64,000 nucleotides of DNA from Diphasiastrum complanatum (lineage: Eukaryota; Streptophyta; Lycopodiopsida; Lycopodiales; Lycopodiaceae), in NCBI GenBank assembly GCA_029204225.1, contig CM055114.1:14963371-15027370 (forward strand), read 5' to 3'. The notes beneath the pieces were generated by a model. The model was not told the origin of the DNA and did no database searches. It saw nothing but the letters and a program-made list of their open reading frames with translations. The position numbers and the translations under genes are program-made. Below are positions 20,395 through 33,223 of this stretch, piece after piece. How positions within the stretch are numbered: position 1 is the first letter of the stretch; every line of letters starts with the position of its first letter.

Positions 20395-20956
20395 AGTTGT
20401 CTTAGACACGACCCTATGATTTATTACTACTAGGGGTCTTGTGTTAGAAGTTAATATTGAAGGATCTCAGATACGAGTGACATTGTATGTCTGGTTGAGC
20501 CAACACTGGTTCTCGTTAGCTGTCAACACCATTTAGTTAAGTAATGTTGCTTCGAGCCACTTTGACAGAATTAGAGTTTCAATTCCTACCGTTGCCTGGA
20601 GATGTGTGCCAATTGATCCAAAGAGGGATACCCCACTATTATTTCTACACCTCCGAGTTCCATCATTAAGACCTAGAGATATTCTGATTAGAGTACAACA
20701 CTGCGGAGACTACAAATATCTTGAAGTGTATGAATTTAAAACTGATGGATCGTGGCATCTGACCAATGTTACATATTCTACTAGGTACATTGAAGTAACA
20801 CAATCATTCACTAGGATCCTAAGTTTCTATTTATCAGAGCAATCACCCAAAATAGCCAATAGTTCCAATAGAGACACAGACACCGAGTCTAGGAGAAGAA
20901 ATTTCAACATCCTTAGAGATTTCAGGCGACCCCCTTACCGAGGACTCTACCGATAG
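20395..20956 (+). pseudogene. Unknown decayed protein frame
   Basis: One frame is open apart from two stops from about 20395 to 20956. It reads VLEVNIEGSQIRVTLYVWLS, then FDRIRVSIPTVAWRCVPIDP, RDILIRVQHCGDYKYLEVYE and FKTDGSWHLTNVTYSTRYIE, ending in an Arg-rich segment (RDTDTESRRRNF). Alternating hydrophobic and polar residues suggest a beta-rich fold. I could not assign a family. The frame closes at 20956; sequence from there to 22330 has no recognisable gene. Confidence 0.35.
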
Positions 20957-22335
20957 CCCTAGCATAGAAGTGAGAATCATATAGACATCTAGGCTAGATC
21001 TAACCTCCCGAGACCCTCAGTTAGAATCCCTTTTTAGTCCTGTCAGAATTCCGTAAGGGTCAGGATCCTATTAGGACTAGACGGTTTCTAATCCAAAGTC
21101 CCTTGATTTGGGTAGATCCTACCTAAGATCATAGACCTCTGAAGATCACATGGACCGATAACTCATTAGATGGCTGCACCTCTCAGATACTATCCAGTTC
21201 TATGGATTGAGGGATGGATGTTGATAAGATTCGTTACATTTGATACACTACATGAAAGCGTTCATATAGGTGATTTGGCAGTCGAGATAGTTAGGGAAGT
21301 ACATGAGTTTCAAATATGCATTTATTTTCGTGTAGACACCCTCTAGACACCCTTGTCCACATACCTAACCCGATTGCACCAAGATTAGACACTTTCAAGA
21401 TCTAGATTGCAGTGCATTTTTCTGGTAAACATTTTAAATTTTCAAGAAATCGAATCAGTCATGATGATTTTCCAGAAGAAAATGTGCTAATATGTATCTC
21501 ATATGCACAAAATCTACTATTTTGCCACTTTTTGCTTTGATGCGGATGTGGCTATGTTAAAAAATAGCTATAAATTTCTATGGCGGGTTCAAATGTCACA
21601 ATCCATCTTCAAATGACAGTTATATCAGAAAAATTAGACCTATTTTTAATACTTTATTGTTTTTAACAACTTTTTTAAATAGCAACATGCTATTTATAGC
21701 AAGACCCATAAGTGACTCTAATGGAATAATATCGACAATTGCTAAGTAGTTTTATTGAAATGACAATTTTATGCCTTATGGTATGATGAAATGTATCTTA
21801 TTTATATCATGATTAATAAGAGGTGTCCTGAAGGTTCTGCCTTAAAGTTCAAGGGAGTGTCCTAAGATTATGGGTCATGAAGACGAAAACGCGTTCAATT
21901 GCAGTTTCAATGACGAGTAGTTCACAAGTTAAAATGTGTTACGAGGGAAAAGGAACAAAATTGCTAGTTCAGAATCGCCAATTTGAAGTACTATGCCGAC
22001 TTTTGAATTGGAACCACTGTGTTGATGACGAAAGTTTTTACCAAATTTGAAAACCTGGTGATCAAAACAACAATTTGCCTTGGTTGGGATTACGGTTGCC
22101 TATACAAAGGTTCAAATTAGAGCAGCTACCAATTTCCAAATGACTATTGTTGTTCAAGAGTCCGTTCGAGTTTTGAATTCGAAGAATGACAAGGTTTAAG
22201 TCAGTACACATTGAGATGAACTGAAGTGGATTAAAACTATGGAGAACTGATGAGCTTATACTCTACCTTTGGTGAACTCGGAAAAAAATAAAAATATACC
22301 AAAGCCAAAAAATGGTTTATGGAGGCCAACTTAGC

Positions 22336-23080
22336 CTAAAGAGTCTCTTTTGTCATTATAAAGGCTCTTGAAGTTGTTGGCAATCGTTGAAAGGTCGTTA
22401 TGAAGAGGGTGGTTGGTGGCCTTGATGCTTGGAGAGAATAAGGCAGGCAAGAGAGTGAAGCTGCCTCCATAGCGATACTCGTGAGTTCAGTGTCAACGTA
22501 TTGGGAGATCATTCCTTCGTTCAAGTCTTGGATGATCCATGGAATCACAGTTCTGCCTGCTGATCGCTGAGGAGACCATCGCTGCTATCTAAATCTGTGA
22601 GGCTTTTGAACCCACCTACCTGAGGCATAATTCAGCCCTCTGAAATCTGATAAAAAGGCTAACTGCTGCTATAAGAAGAAGAGATCAGTCACTCATTAAG
22701 CAAATCCATAAGAATAGCCGTGAAGGAGGGAATTTACCAATCATTTATAATTTTGGAAGGCCGCTAACCATCGCACTACTGGTTTGATTTCATCACGGCC
22801 TCTCTATATTCACCAAGAGATATATAACTTGCAACGATAGTGAGGCTCTTTTTACATTTCTGAAATCTAATAAAAGGAGAAGAATGATCTGATCTGTCTG
22901 AGTGCCATTTTGTTTCTGAGGAGTGACCTCTTTCTCTTTGTGAGAGAGCTTTTCCATCGTTGAGACCTCCTGAGTCCTTCTTGACTGATTGAGAGAAACA
23001 AACATTGAAAGATTTAAGTGCCCACTTTAAGAAGAACTTTGACTGAATGCTGAGGAAAAAAAATGAAGGGGCCACCAAAA
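22336..23080 (-). other. Weak minus-strand frames, nature uncertain
   Basis: Frames of 70-100 codons occur (22548-22336 and 23078-22776). The first reads VIPWIIQDLNEGMISQYVDT and later LQASRPPTTLF, which faintly resembles the C-terminal end of a receptor-like kinase, but no catalytic motif is near. No clear gene is present. From 23080 to 24780 the sequence is AT-rich and without recognisable genes. Confidence 0.2.
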
Positions 23081-24779
23081 GTGAATATATTAAAGACCCG
23101 GTCAGACACTCTCATGAAGACACATCTTTGACCTGTGGAACTCACCCTTGAAGTTTAAGACAGAATCAATAAAGAGTATACATGAGGTATGGATTGTTGC
23201 ACTATGTCTTATATGCCTTATTTTTATTAACGTGGCTGCAACTTTGTAGTTTTGCAAACTATGAAAAATAACAATAATGACGAGTAGTAGATGGATACCT
23301 ATATAGCTATGGACCTTTGAATATACGTTTAAAGATTTATATCAATTGATTAGGAAGACCTTTCTATGTCATAGACCCACCTACACTTGTAATTATCAGT
23401 TGTAATTGCTCACAATGATCTAAAGGCTCATACCTAGGGTTTTTATCAGATTTTGAATGCTTCATGCACGTAGTCCGTTTTACGGCTAGACCCAAGCCTT
23501 GCACACAGTCTCTAGTACATCTAATAGTTTCTTTGTAAGGAGCCATGTGAGTGGCCATACTGTATTTTGAATATTATGATCAAAAATCAGAAAATTATGA
23601 AAGAAGCATTAGAGAAAGACAAAAAAATGAACTACAAAAATCGATAATATCTAAAAATGTGATGTAAATGATCTCACATCATTTTGAGCAGGACTAGATC
23701 ATTTAGGACATTCCGAGACGATCTAATTAAGTATATGGGTTATTCAATTTGGATCAGTATCAAAGAAATTATGTTAGAATACATATTCTAGAAGTGTTTC
23801 AAAACAAAATATCACGGTAATTCTAAAAATCTTTAAACTCTAATAACTTTTGCATATGAACTCGGATTGTCATGCTACAGAAAGCAAAACTAATTATTTA
23901 TCTATATTAAATCGCATAAAATTGATAAATCAAAGATTCAAAACATTTTGATAAAATCATTATATAGTATAATTGAAAATTCTTGAAATGTTGAAATTGT
24001 TATAACTTTTGTATAGTAACTCGGATATCAATGATCCAAAAAAATAGATTGATCCTCATAACTCATTAAAAATTCATTGGAACTGAGAAAAAGGGCTTTC
24101 TAAATAATGTTATCATGAATTTCTCACTTTAAGTGATTTGCAATGCTTAATAAAATATCTTTGAGAATTAAAAGCATAATCATCAAACTATTGCTTACCC
24201 ATTGAAAAATATGGGAAGGCTATTGCTCAGAGTGGTTGAAAAATACCAGTAGAGCTATATATATTAAAATTAACATATTTCAACAAAAACCACATATTAT
24301 AGCATGACAAGACCATTGAAAAATATGGTCAAGATTTCGTTGATAGATCATGACAAATGCATCAATGATTGAATCAAATTAAGTATGAATGTTCATGTTC
24401 TCTTGTGAATGATAATGTATTTATGGTATTTACTTATCTGTATCATATTAAATATTTCATATTGAAAGGTAATGGAAACGACTTCATACAATTCACCAAA
24501 TTGAAATCTAATTGAAATGATAATGATCAAAACCAACAATTGGAAACAACATATGAACTCATCTTAAGAGTAATACCTTATTGACTTATGAATTATCAAG
24601 AACTCATTGTGATCTATCAACTTCTAAGGCAATATCATAACTAGAAACCCAAAGGCTGGCTTCATAACCAGATAAAACCTCGCTATAGTGTTGTGAACAC
24701 TATCAAGCAACATATGAAACATAGGACATAGATTAGTACCATGAGCATATAGTGTGAATAATACAGATCCTAAGTGGAT

Positions 24780-25425
24780 CTAAGATCTCAAATGATTTGA
24801 CTAAGATCTTTGCACAACAAGCTACAAAAGCTAGAAATGGCAAAGCATCCTAATGCTACCTTTGATGCACCAGAACTTGAAGAAACATTCAAAGACCAGA
24901 AGAAACTATAGTAAGGTACTGTTGGTGGCCAAAATAGTAGCATACAAGCCTTACTATAGCAGCCTACCACTTTTGGAAAGCTCCTAAGATCATACACAAT
25001 AGCTTGAAGACAATACACAAAGCAATGCTCACAATGGAGGAAGAAACAATGACAATGATCTATTGATTTCAATGAAACAATACAAAATTTTCTTCAACCT
25101 GTTTCTCCATGAAATTCAGCCTAATATAGGTGAGAGAGATGACTCTCTCCCCTCTCTCTAGAACTTAGGAACCAATTTTAGGGCACAACTAGTCTAAAAT
25201 AGCCAATTTTGGCCTATATGTCCAAATGACATGATTTTGGTGTCATTTCGAAGGTCTTGAAGTTTGAAACTTCTTCAATATGAAATATACACTAAAACAA
25301 AAGTATCTAGACCTATTCCACATGTGTGAAAGGTCAGATCCAAAACTATGTGCCAAAATTACCAAATTTAGCCTAAAACTAGTCAAGGAAATGTTGACAA
25401 TTTTCACACTCCCTCTTCAACCTTG
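24780..25425 (-). repeat. Isolated copia-type LTR with polypurine tract, minus orientation
   Basis: The minus strand shows TTGAAGAGGGAG (25409-25420) followed by TGTGAAAATTGTC starting at 25408. The same PPT-LTR junction (GAAGAGGGAG then TGTGAAAG) is found at 52730 behind a copia RNase H, which supports the call. The inner LTR boundary is unknown; 24780 is an estimate. No coding sequence of the element remains beside it. Confidence 0.5.
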
Positions 25426-25500
25426 CGTGCTAGTTTTACAATTGTTAAATTTACACAAGCTAGTTTGCACAATTACCACTTGTAAGTGACTTTGAGACCA

Positions 25501-26133
25501 TGTTGTGGGATGTCACATGTGCCAAAAGCATATGATACCTTATTCTAAGTCAAATCATTAACCTAGCTTTGGAATGGTACCTTTGAGATATGTCCAAAGA
25601 GTGCATAGATAGAGTAGAGAAAAAGTAGGAGCTAAAAATAGCATTTTTCTCATTGTTTTTGGATCTCGAGGCATTGACCCTAAATAGGGTGGATCAAGTG
25701 GATCTTTAGATTAGATGTTAGGGTTAGGTTATGATGAATACATAGAAGCCCTAATATGCTCATATCCGAGCTCTACATGTATAAATATGTGATGGGATTT
25801 CCATCTAATTATGAGCAAAATCGAGATTTTCCTTCTTGACTAGCTTGAATCTATGATTTGATTGATGAATGCTATTGGCATATGATTTTTTGTGATGATT
25901 GAATGAGTTTGGAGTTGTAGGTACAATACACAGGCAACAGCAGTTGTACTTTCACACGTGTGAAGAGTTTTGGAGCTAATTCATGGAGTTCAGACCAAGA
26001 TAAGCTAGGAATCAATGCATTGATTAGTAATCTATCTTCTAGAACTTGTTTAGATCTTAAGTAGGTGCTTACTCCATCGTTTCTAGGATAAAATGGGATT
26101 ATTTTGCTGTATTTTTATCATGGTATCAGAGCC
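25501..26133 (+). repeat. 5' LTR (620 bp) and primer-binding site of a copia-type element
   Basis: TGTTGTGGGATGTCAC at 25501 and TTTTTATCA ending at 26120 give TG...CA termini. TGGTATCAGAGCC follows directly at 26121-26133. A TATA-like GTATAAATATG is at about 25777. Downstream (26134-26600) only short frames remain, with no recognisable gag. Confidence 0.7.
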
Positions 26134-26599
26134 ATTCCAAGAAATGAGCTTCACTTCATGCTAGAATCATAGATTTTGATGCAATTCAAGCATTGATTAC
26201 TATCTAGACATAATCTATGAGTAGTACCTTCAATTCTTGATCAATTTGAGTGAAGAGAGATCTAATGGTTTTTTATTTATAGGCTTTTTAGTTTCAAAAT
26301 CTGAGTTGTGGTCATCTCTTATCAATTGGATCAAAATAACAAGTATTTTGCACTTTCATCATATTGATGCTACTCGATTTGTGGAGTCTATCACAAGGAA
26401 TAGTTTCCAATCAATCAAAAGGAAGGTAGATCCTTATCTTTGGTACTATAATAGGTCATTCTTAGACATATTGAGATCTTAGAAATTCAATTTTGGGGTC
26501 AGCCCAAAGACTTTGATAAGTGCTCATCAAGGAATGCAATTCTAGTCAAGATTGTGTTCAATTTTTGCTTGATTTGTGAGATAGTTTGGATTGATTATT

Positions 26600-26670
26600 G
26601 CATGATGATTCAACCTGATCTTTGTGTGGACTTTAAAAAGTTGAATGAATTAACTATTAAAAATCGTTAG
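26600..26670 (+). pseudogene. Tiny Ty3/gypsy RT scrap
   Basis: The plus strand reads MIQPDLCVDFKKLNELTIKN and then R-stop. This fits the gypsy RT motif CVDYRxLNxxTxKNRYPLP. Only about 20 residues are alignable, so it is a relic caught between an LTR and an antisense copia gag. Confidence 0.55.
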
Positions 26671-26689
26671 TAATATTGGCTTGCTTGAG

Positions 26690-27155
26690 GAACTTTTTTT
26701 TCTTGAAATAATTAGAAGCAAAATTCCCCTTCTTACACAAAAGAAGCACTTCTTGTTGGATTTGAAACTTGATGTTTGTGATGATCATCACTCTCCTCCT
26801 TTGATTTGTCCTTCTTGAAATGTTGGTGATGCTCTTTGCCCCTTCCTCTTGGCTTGTCCTTTGTGAAGTATGCTTTCACCTCCCTTCAAGGAAAGTTGCT
26901 TGATCCTCAATAGCTTATTCTCTTGGCTACACTCCTCGGAAATGAGAACACCTTGTAGTGCCTCCAACCTTGGAAGCTCCTCCTTGATTGCATAAGATTG
27001 AACAAGGTTTTAAAATTCTTCCTTCAACCCATTTATGATCACTTGCACTAGCTCTCTTGGATTGAGGTGGTCTCCTATGCAAGCAAGCTCTCTATGAAGA
27101 TCTTTGACTCTCAAAACATGATTTGAGGCACTCTCATCACTCTTTCATAATTGCC
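26690..27155 (-). pseudogene. Copia gag C-terminal part with zinc-knuckle remnant
   Basis: The minus strand reads KSDESASNHVLRVKDLHREL, ACIGDHLNPRELVQVIINGL, a stop, then SYAIKEELPRLEALQGVLIS and a basic stretch. The remains of a knuckle (KCFFC) lie near 26745. This is the same gag family as 3701-4095 and 60.2-60.6 kb (shared DESA...VLR(V/I)K). It is antisense to the LTR at 25501 and so belongs to another element. Confidence 0.75.
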
Positions 27156-27435
27156 AATTAACCTTGATTATATAGAATGTACACGGTGTTGACACGTGGC
27201 AGGGCATTTATCCCATAAGCATTTGTGGAAATTGACCGTAGGGAAAAAGCATTAATAAAACCCTCCCCTAATGTTAAGTTACTTTGTTTCCTAAACTTCC
27301 TCAGTTTTTTTTTTTTTCTCTCAAATAGATTTGCAATTTTTTGCGACTTTTCTGGAATTTTATTGCTCTTGAAAAATGGTAAATTTTTCCATGTTTTTGA
27401 GCATAATATACGTGAAGAGTTTGATTAAATTTTTT

Positions 27436-27730
27436 TTTTCTTGCCCACCCTCCCCACCCACTTCGGTGGGTTGTGGAGAGGGGGATTTAAATAAACAAAA
27501 CTTTTTTTTTTTACATAACACTCCTCCCCACCCGCCGTGGCGGGGATTTAATTGTTTTTTTTTTTTTTTTTTACATTGCAGGTGGGGGAGGGGGATTGAT
27601 TTTTTTTTACATAGCCTCGGCGAGGGAGATTTTGTATTATATATATATTTTACATAGCACACCTCCCCACCCGCCGCGATGAGTGGGGAAGGGAATTTGA
27701 ATTTAAAAAACCTTTTTTTATATATCCCCC

Positions 27731-27761
<31 letters not shown>

Positions 27762-27990
27762 ACACACACACAGCGGGTGGGGAGGGGGATTTAATTTAAT
27801 TTAATTTTTTACATTGCACTCCTCCCTACCTGCCGCGGCGGGTGAGAACTTTGATTTAATTTTCTTTTTTTACATTGCCCCCCTCCCCACCTGCCGGGGG
27901 TAGGGAGATTTTTTTAAAAAACTTTTTTTTTTTTTTCTCTTGGACACCCTCCCCACCTGCTGGGGAGACGGGGAGAGAGATGTCTTCCAA
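27436..27990. repeat. Minisatellite with GC-rich palindromic unit (about 7 copies)
   Basis: A block of the form CTCCCCACCCGCCGCGGCGG, then GGGGATTTAA, followed by a long T or AT run and TTTACAT(T/A)GC, recurs at about 27443, 27522, 27583, 27663, 27775, 27820 and 27882, with a last copy at 27948. Each GC part can fold back on itself. Single copies recur near 31925 and 32330. A poly-C run with (CA)n at 27727-27772 interrupts the array. Confidence 0.8.
27727..27772. repeat. Poly-C tract followed by (CA)n
   Basis: About 21 consecutive C bases (27727-27747) pass directly into about 12 CA units. It lies inside the GC-rich minisatellite and was probably generated by slippage. Confidence 0.95.
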
Positions 27991-28033
27991 AACAAGTAGG
28001 AGAGAAATAGAAATACATAGAGGGATGAGAAGG

Positions 28034-28147
<114 letters not shown>

Positions 28148-28267
28148 TGGGCTGAGAAGGGGGAGAGAGATGTCATCCAAAACAAATTTTACTTTTTCTA
28201 TGGAGATTCTCTCACTTTCACAGTTTATTGAGAAGTTCTACTCACGTAGGCAAGATGCGCACACATA

Positions 28268-28313
28268 GGCGTCACGTGCAAGTATCATGCACAAGTATCA
28301 CACTTGTGCGTGA
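28268..28313. repeat. Small hairpin (20-bp stem)
   Basis: TGCAAGTATCATGCACAAGT and its reverse complement, with one G-T pair, flank the loop ATCAC. Part of the arm is repeated once more just downstream. Confidence 0.7.
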
Positions 28314-28368
28314 TACTTGCACGCACAAGTATCACATTCAAAGAGAATATTCAAATGAGCTTCGACGA

Positions 28369-28714
28369 GAAATGAAATATATATATATAGTGTGGAACTA
28401 TTCTATACATGTCATCAATCCGTCCAAAAGATAATGGAGTCGTTATGTCCATGTCATCAATCCACACAAAAGTTGAGTTTTCTGCAATGAAATGTATATT
28501 ATATTATATAGTGTGGAGCTATTCTATCCATGTCATCAATCCGTCCAAAAGAGAATGGAGTCATTCTGTCAATGTCATCAATCCGCGCAAAAGTTAATGT
28601 TTCTCCAATGAAATCTATATATAGTGTGGAGTTATTATGTCTGTGTGTCGTCAATCCGTCCAAAGAAAATGGAGTTGTTCTGTCCATGTAATCAATCCGC
28701 GCAAAAGTTAATGG
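28369..28714. repeat. Tandem repeat, about 113-121 bp, three copies
   Basis: Units contain GTGTGGA at 28390, 28511 and 28624, each followed by CATCAATCCG(T/C)CCAAAA blocks and AATGAAAT(A/C)TATAT. Each unit holds the CAATCCG block twice, so it arose from a half-unit of about 60 bp. Bases 28715-29370 hold AT-rich DNA and a GC-rich stretch (28990-29200) with CATGCAT palindromes; no gene is visible. Confidence 0.85.
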
Positions 28715-29373
28715 TTGTGGTAGCCTCTGGGTAGATCGCGAGAATATTTATTCATCCCATACGCAAATTAAACCTCATCCTCCCAAAAAAACTATATAAA
28801 ACAATATCCCATCTGTAGTTTTCAATGCACAAATATATTTCTAATGATTTTAAATTTGAAACAATTGATTATAGTAAATAAAATATATATTTAAATTATA
28901 AAAAAAAATCTTGATAAAGAAAAAGTAGAAAAACTATATATCTAATATATTAAAACATATCTATATTTATATTTAAACTTACATACACTTTTGCGCATGG
29001 GTGAGGGACCTCATGCATCCTCCTCCCCTCACCCATGCATACACTTTTTTGAACTAAAAAAGATGGGGAGGAGGACGCATGTATGGGAAAAAGGATGCAT
29101 GACCTCCCTCCCCATGCATGCATATACACTAGCCATTGTCCCAGCCTCCAAGTGGCAGTCCATGCCCACTGTCCAGCCTCCAAGTGGCAGCCCATATTAA
29201 ACCTATTTTCAAGATAGCCACCTTATAATTTATTGGCCAGTTTTATTGGCCACCTTATAATAGGCCACTTCATTCTCTTTTTTTTTTTTTGGGTTTCCTA
29301 ATCAATCAATCTATTATAGTTTGTTATATCGGTGCCCAATACCCATTGATTATTTCATAAGCTTTTTAACATC

Positions 29374-29467
29374 GCTAATTTAATACGAACATTTAAGGAA
29401 CATTGCTAATTTGATATGAACATTTAAGGAACATTGCTAATTTGATATGAACATTTAAGGAATATCA
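29374..29467. repeat. 31-bp tandem repeat, three copies
   Basis: The unit GCTAATTTGATATGAACATT, then TAAGGAACATT repeats three times with one or two changes per copy. Confidence 0.9.
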
Positions 29468-29949
29468 CTAATTTACCCACCCTATTACATCGCTAATTTA
29501 CATGCCCTACCTAAAATCATATTATTCTCATGTACTTTTTTACATCCCATCTATTGTAAAGTTGTTGTTTAGCCAACCAATATTCACGATCAAATGCGGA
29601 ATCTTACAAGTTTAAATTCGTTAAGTTGTTTAGCCCGCTACTATTCACGATCAATTGCAATGCCTTTATAATAAAGGAATTTTTAGATGTACTCCACAAG
29701 GCCTCATTGTATGTATCCATGGTCCACTTCAAGATCAAGAGTGTAGTCTTTGCTAGAAAATTTATTTGGAGAGTTTTGAAAAATTCAGGAATTAGATTTC
29801 TATTCAAGTGGTGGATGGATGGATGGATCTATCAAAGCAAATAAATCATTGAACCTGGTGGATAGATGGATGTGTAGGAGTGGAGGAAGGTGAGCTCCTA
29901 GATGAGGTCCATAGTCCAAGATTACGAGAAAGGCTAAAAAAAGAGTCCA

Positions 29950-30465
29950 ACAGCCTGTATTTTGGGAAAAGAACGATCTTTGGAAGCCGTGTTTCCCACT
30001 CCAACACCAAGAGAAAGCGTCAGGAGCTACAGACCTAGGCACTTTTGGATGAAGGGGGGGATGATGCCACCAATAACACGTACATTGGATTATCCGAGGA
30101 TGATGATGATCCACCCCCTCTGACCATTCCCAGATGGCTTGGAAAGCCCCAACTTCAGACCAAGGTAAAGAAAAAGCTTACCATCGAAGTTTTGGTTCCA
30201 TCACAGTTTCGTGACATCTTTCATTGTCAAATCCAACACATCTTTGACCGTCAAATCCAACTGACGCATGCTATTCATGAGGCAGCTTGAGGTGGAAAGT
30301 ATTTTAGTGGAGATGCTAGCGGTTCCAAGGAAGGCCAGAAGCAGTGGGTCTACTGCTCTTATGTTCTATACTCCGAATCTATCTGCCAACTTCTACATGG
30401 CTTTCTTTGAGAAGTTTTTCTATTTAGTCTTGGCCTACATTCCCAAACCTACATCAAAAGAGTAA
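29950..30465 (+). pseudogene. Unknown decayed frame with acidic patch
   Basis: An open stretch at 30045-30290 reads YIGLSEDDDDPPPLTIPRWL and QLQTKVKKKLTIEVLVPSQF. After a frameshift near 30283 it continues LEVESILVEMLAVPRKARSS and NLSANFYMAFFEKFFYLVLA, to PKPTSKE-stop at 30465. Composition is protein-like across the junction, so this is probably one former coding region. No family was recognised; a retroelement gag-like origin is possible. Sequence 29470-29950 and 30466-31180 has no recognised gene. Confidence 0.3.
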
Positions 30466-31183
30466 CTTTTGTAGTACAAACTGCCTTCAACAAATCCATA
30501 CACACATATACACACACGATCCATTTCTTCTATGCCAATGAATGTGAATACTTTATGTGAGGAGGTAAGATAGTGATTGTATATATCAATAGATAATCAA
30601 ACATCATAGGACTGTTGTACCTTTTATTTAGCTGGTCTAACTGATCACCTACTAATTTCTCTTAGCTCTCCGCACTTTTTCTCAACAGCTTTGCTGCCAT
30701 TTTCCTAGATCAAAGGTCTATTGGCTTTTTAGACATCGAGCCTACAAGATTACAAGGCAGATCTTCTCTGAGTCTTAGTAAGGGTAGCACCTGTTTCAAC
30801 ACTAAACAAATTCAAATTTCACGCTCTTTGAACTATTCTCATACTAGCCAAGAATTGGTTGGATTTAGTAAAAAACAGTCAGAACCTCGGACAGTAGGTT
30901 TCCAGAGGTTCGCATGCTTGAAAACGCCCTTCGTGCCGAGAGGAACGCCACTAGGTCATATTTAATAGACTACTTTTTGCAATTTTTGAGAAGTGGTCCA
31001 ATATCACCAAAGGGGCTCCATCTTGCATGTCGTATGTTCCATCCAGTGTTGCACATCGAGACGAACCCACATCAACAAACCAAGCTCCAAGCAGTTCAGT
31101 ATGCACAGAGAAATGTGCGTTCAAGCCAAGAACCCTAAAAGCAGTCTAGATAATTGTAAAGATATCGAGTTTTTGAGAAATCA

Positions 31184-31266
31184 ATGCATGCACATGCACA
31201 CTCATACATACATGCACACTCATACATACACGCACAAATCATACACACAAATCCACACACACACAC

Positions 31267-31300
<34 letters not shown>

Positions 31301-31975
31301 ATCGGCCACATAAATTACACACACCATCGGACACAAGTCATACACATACAGATACCCACGCACACTCATACACACAAATCCACTCACACACACATCATCG
31401 GCCGGCCGCCATCCATGGGCACACTATGCTAGACTACCCATGCACAGATATACGCACTCTCATGAATACACACATACATAAACACATGCACTCATGTACA
31501 TACAGACACATACATCGATAACACATCGTGACCATCGGCCACACGTCAACGACCATCGGCTTTTCTCCTAAACCATTGACCGCCATCCAAATTATCGATC
31601 ATCACCCAATTCTGTCAACGATGGGCATACCTATAGACCTTCGTACGGAAGGTGGCTACAATTCTCATACACACATACACACATACAAACATGCATACAC
31701 ATGCACACACCCGCACACATGTCAAGGTGTCGAAGCTTCATGTTGATGCATGTCAAAACCATTGAAAACACCACCCCCCCAAATGACTGGCTGACAAAAT
31801 TTTGGCCGCATCTAATTATGTTTGTCTTCAATCATCAATCGCCCGCTTTGAGTATTATTCACATGTCTCGACCACAAGCCGCCACCCAAAATTTTTTGTG
31901 ATGATGTCGATGTCTCTTTAAATATCCCCCTTCCCAACTGCCGAGGCAGGTGGGGATGGAATTTACAAAAAAAAG

Positions 31976-32038
<63 letters not shown>
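31184..32038. repeat. CA-rich low-complexity region ending in (AC)30
   Basis: Scattered ACACAC and CATACA runs fill 31184-31510 and 31665-31720. An uninterrupted (AC)n of 60 bases occupies 31979-32038. A recurring CCATCGGCCACA block is spaced irregularly through 31298-31560. No gene is visible from here to 32560. Confidence 0.9.
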
Positions 32039-32042
<4 letters not shown>

Positions 32043-32559
32043 GGGCTAGCCCGTCATTGAAGGGCAGTCGACAATTTGGGTGGCGGCTTGTGGTGAGATG
32101 TATGGACGATGCTCAAAGCGGGAGATTGATGATCTACTTAGCCATCCTCCCCCTCCCCGTGGTCTATGCCACAACATTCTTTTCATTTTCAATTTTTTGT
32201 GTGAGACGACACATTGCGCGTGCCCCTTCATATTGTCAAGAGAGTGTAAAATGTAAAGAGCGGTTGTGCCAAGGTGCACATCGCTCTCCCCAAAAGAATG
32301 GGGGAATGTAGTCCTCTCCCCCACCCTAAAAAAAAAAAGAATGTGTGGGGAGACTAAATCCTCCCCTTCCTTCCTCCACTAGCACAAACCCCTCCCCCCC
32401 CAAAAAAAATAAAAAAAACTTTTTTGTGGAGCTCGGGGATGGGGCTCCTTTATTTTTTTCGAGGGGAGGCGAGGGGTTGCAAAAAAAATAAGGAGCCCTC
32501 TTAAGAAAACAACTCTCCCCACAAATCAGAGATCGAATGTGGCCGGAGGTCCCCTCATT

Positions 32560-32825
32560 GTGGCTTATCATGTAGGCTTGCCACATGGCAAAACCATACA
32601 GACTTGGGGTTGCCATGTGGCATAGGCCTACCATAGGCTTGTGTAGCAGGCCACATATGCATGTCATAGGCCTGTTATTTGCCAAGCTTGTTGTAGGCTG
32701 CCACATGGCAAGATACGTAGGTCGGACACATGGCAAATTATGCAAACTTGGGATTGCCATGTGACAAATCACGTTAGGCTTGCATGGCAAACCAACCAGG
32801 CTCTACCACGTAAGCTTGAGTGGAC

Positions 32826-32895
<70 letters not shown>

Positions 32896-33143
32896 TCGAA
32901 AGTTGTCACATGGCAAGCCACATCGGCTTGCCACGTGTAAAACATGTAGGCTTGGGCTTGTGTAACAGGCCACATAGGCATATCACAAGTCTGCTATCTA
33001 CCAAGCCTATTGCAGATTGCCACGTCGCAAGCCATGTAAGCCTACCCCATGGCAAGTCATGCAAGTTTGGGATTTGTCACGGGGCAAACAACGTAGTTCT
33101 AACATAGGCTTGCATGGCAGCCAACCAGGCTCTGCCACATAAG

Positions 33144-33223
<80 letters not shown>

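Noticed and set aside
22336-22548. C-terminal part of a receptor-like kinase
   Set aside because: Only scattered residues agree, and no HRD, DFG or APE motif lies on the expected side.
28960-29200. Protein-coding gene on either strand with Trp/His-rich frames
   Set aside because: Both strands are open because of repeated CATGCAT and CCTCC blocks; no start context, splice signals or domain.
32828-33218. CRISPR-like array (repeats separated by spacers)
   Set aside because: Spacing is irregular, units are degenerate minisatellite blocks with GA tracts, and the context is a plant nuclear genome.
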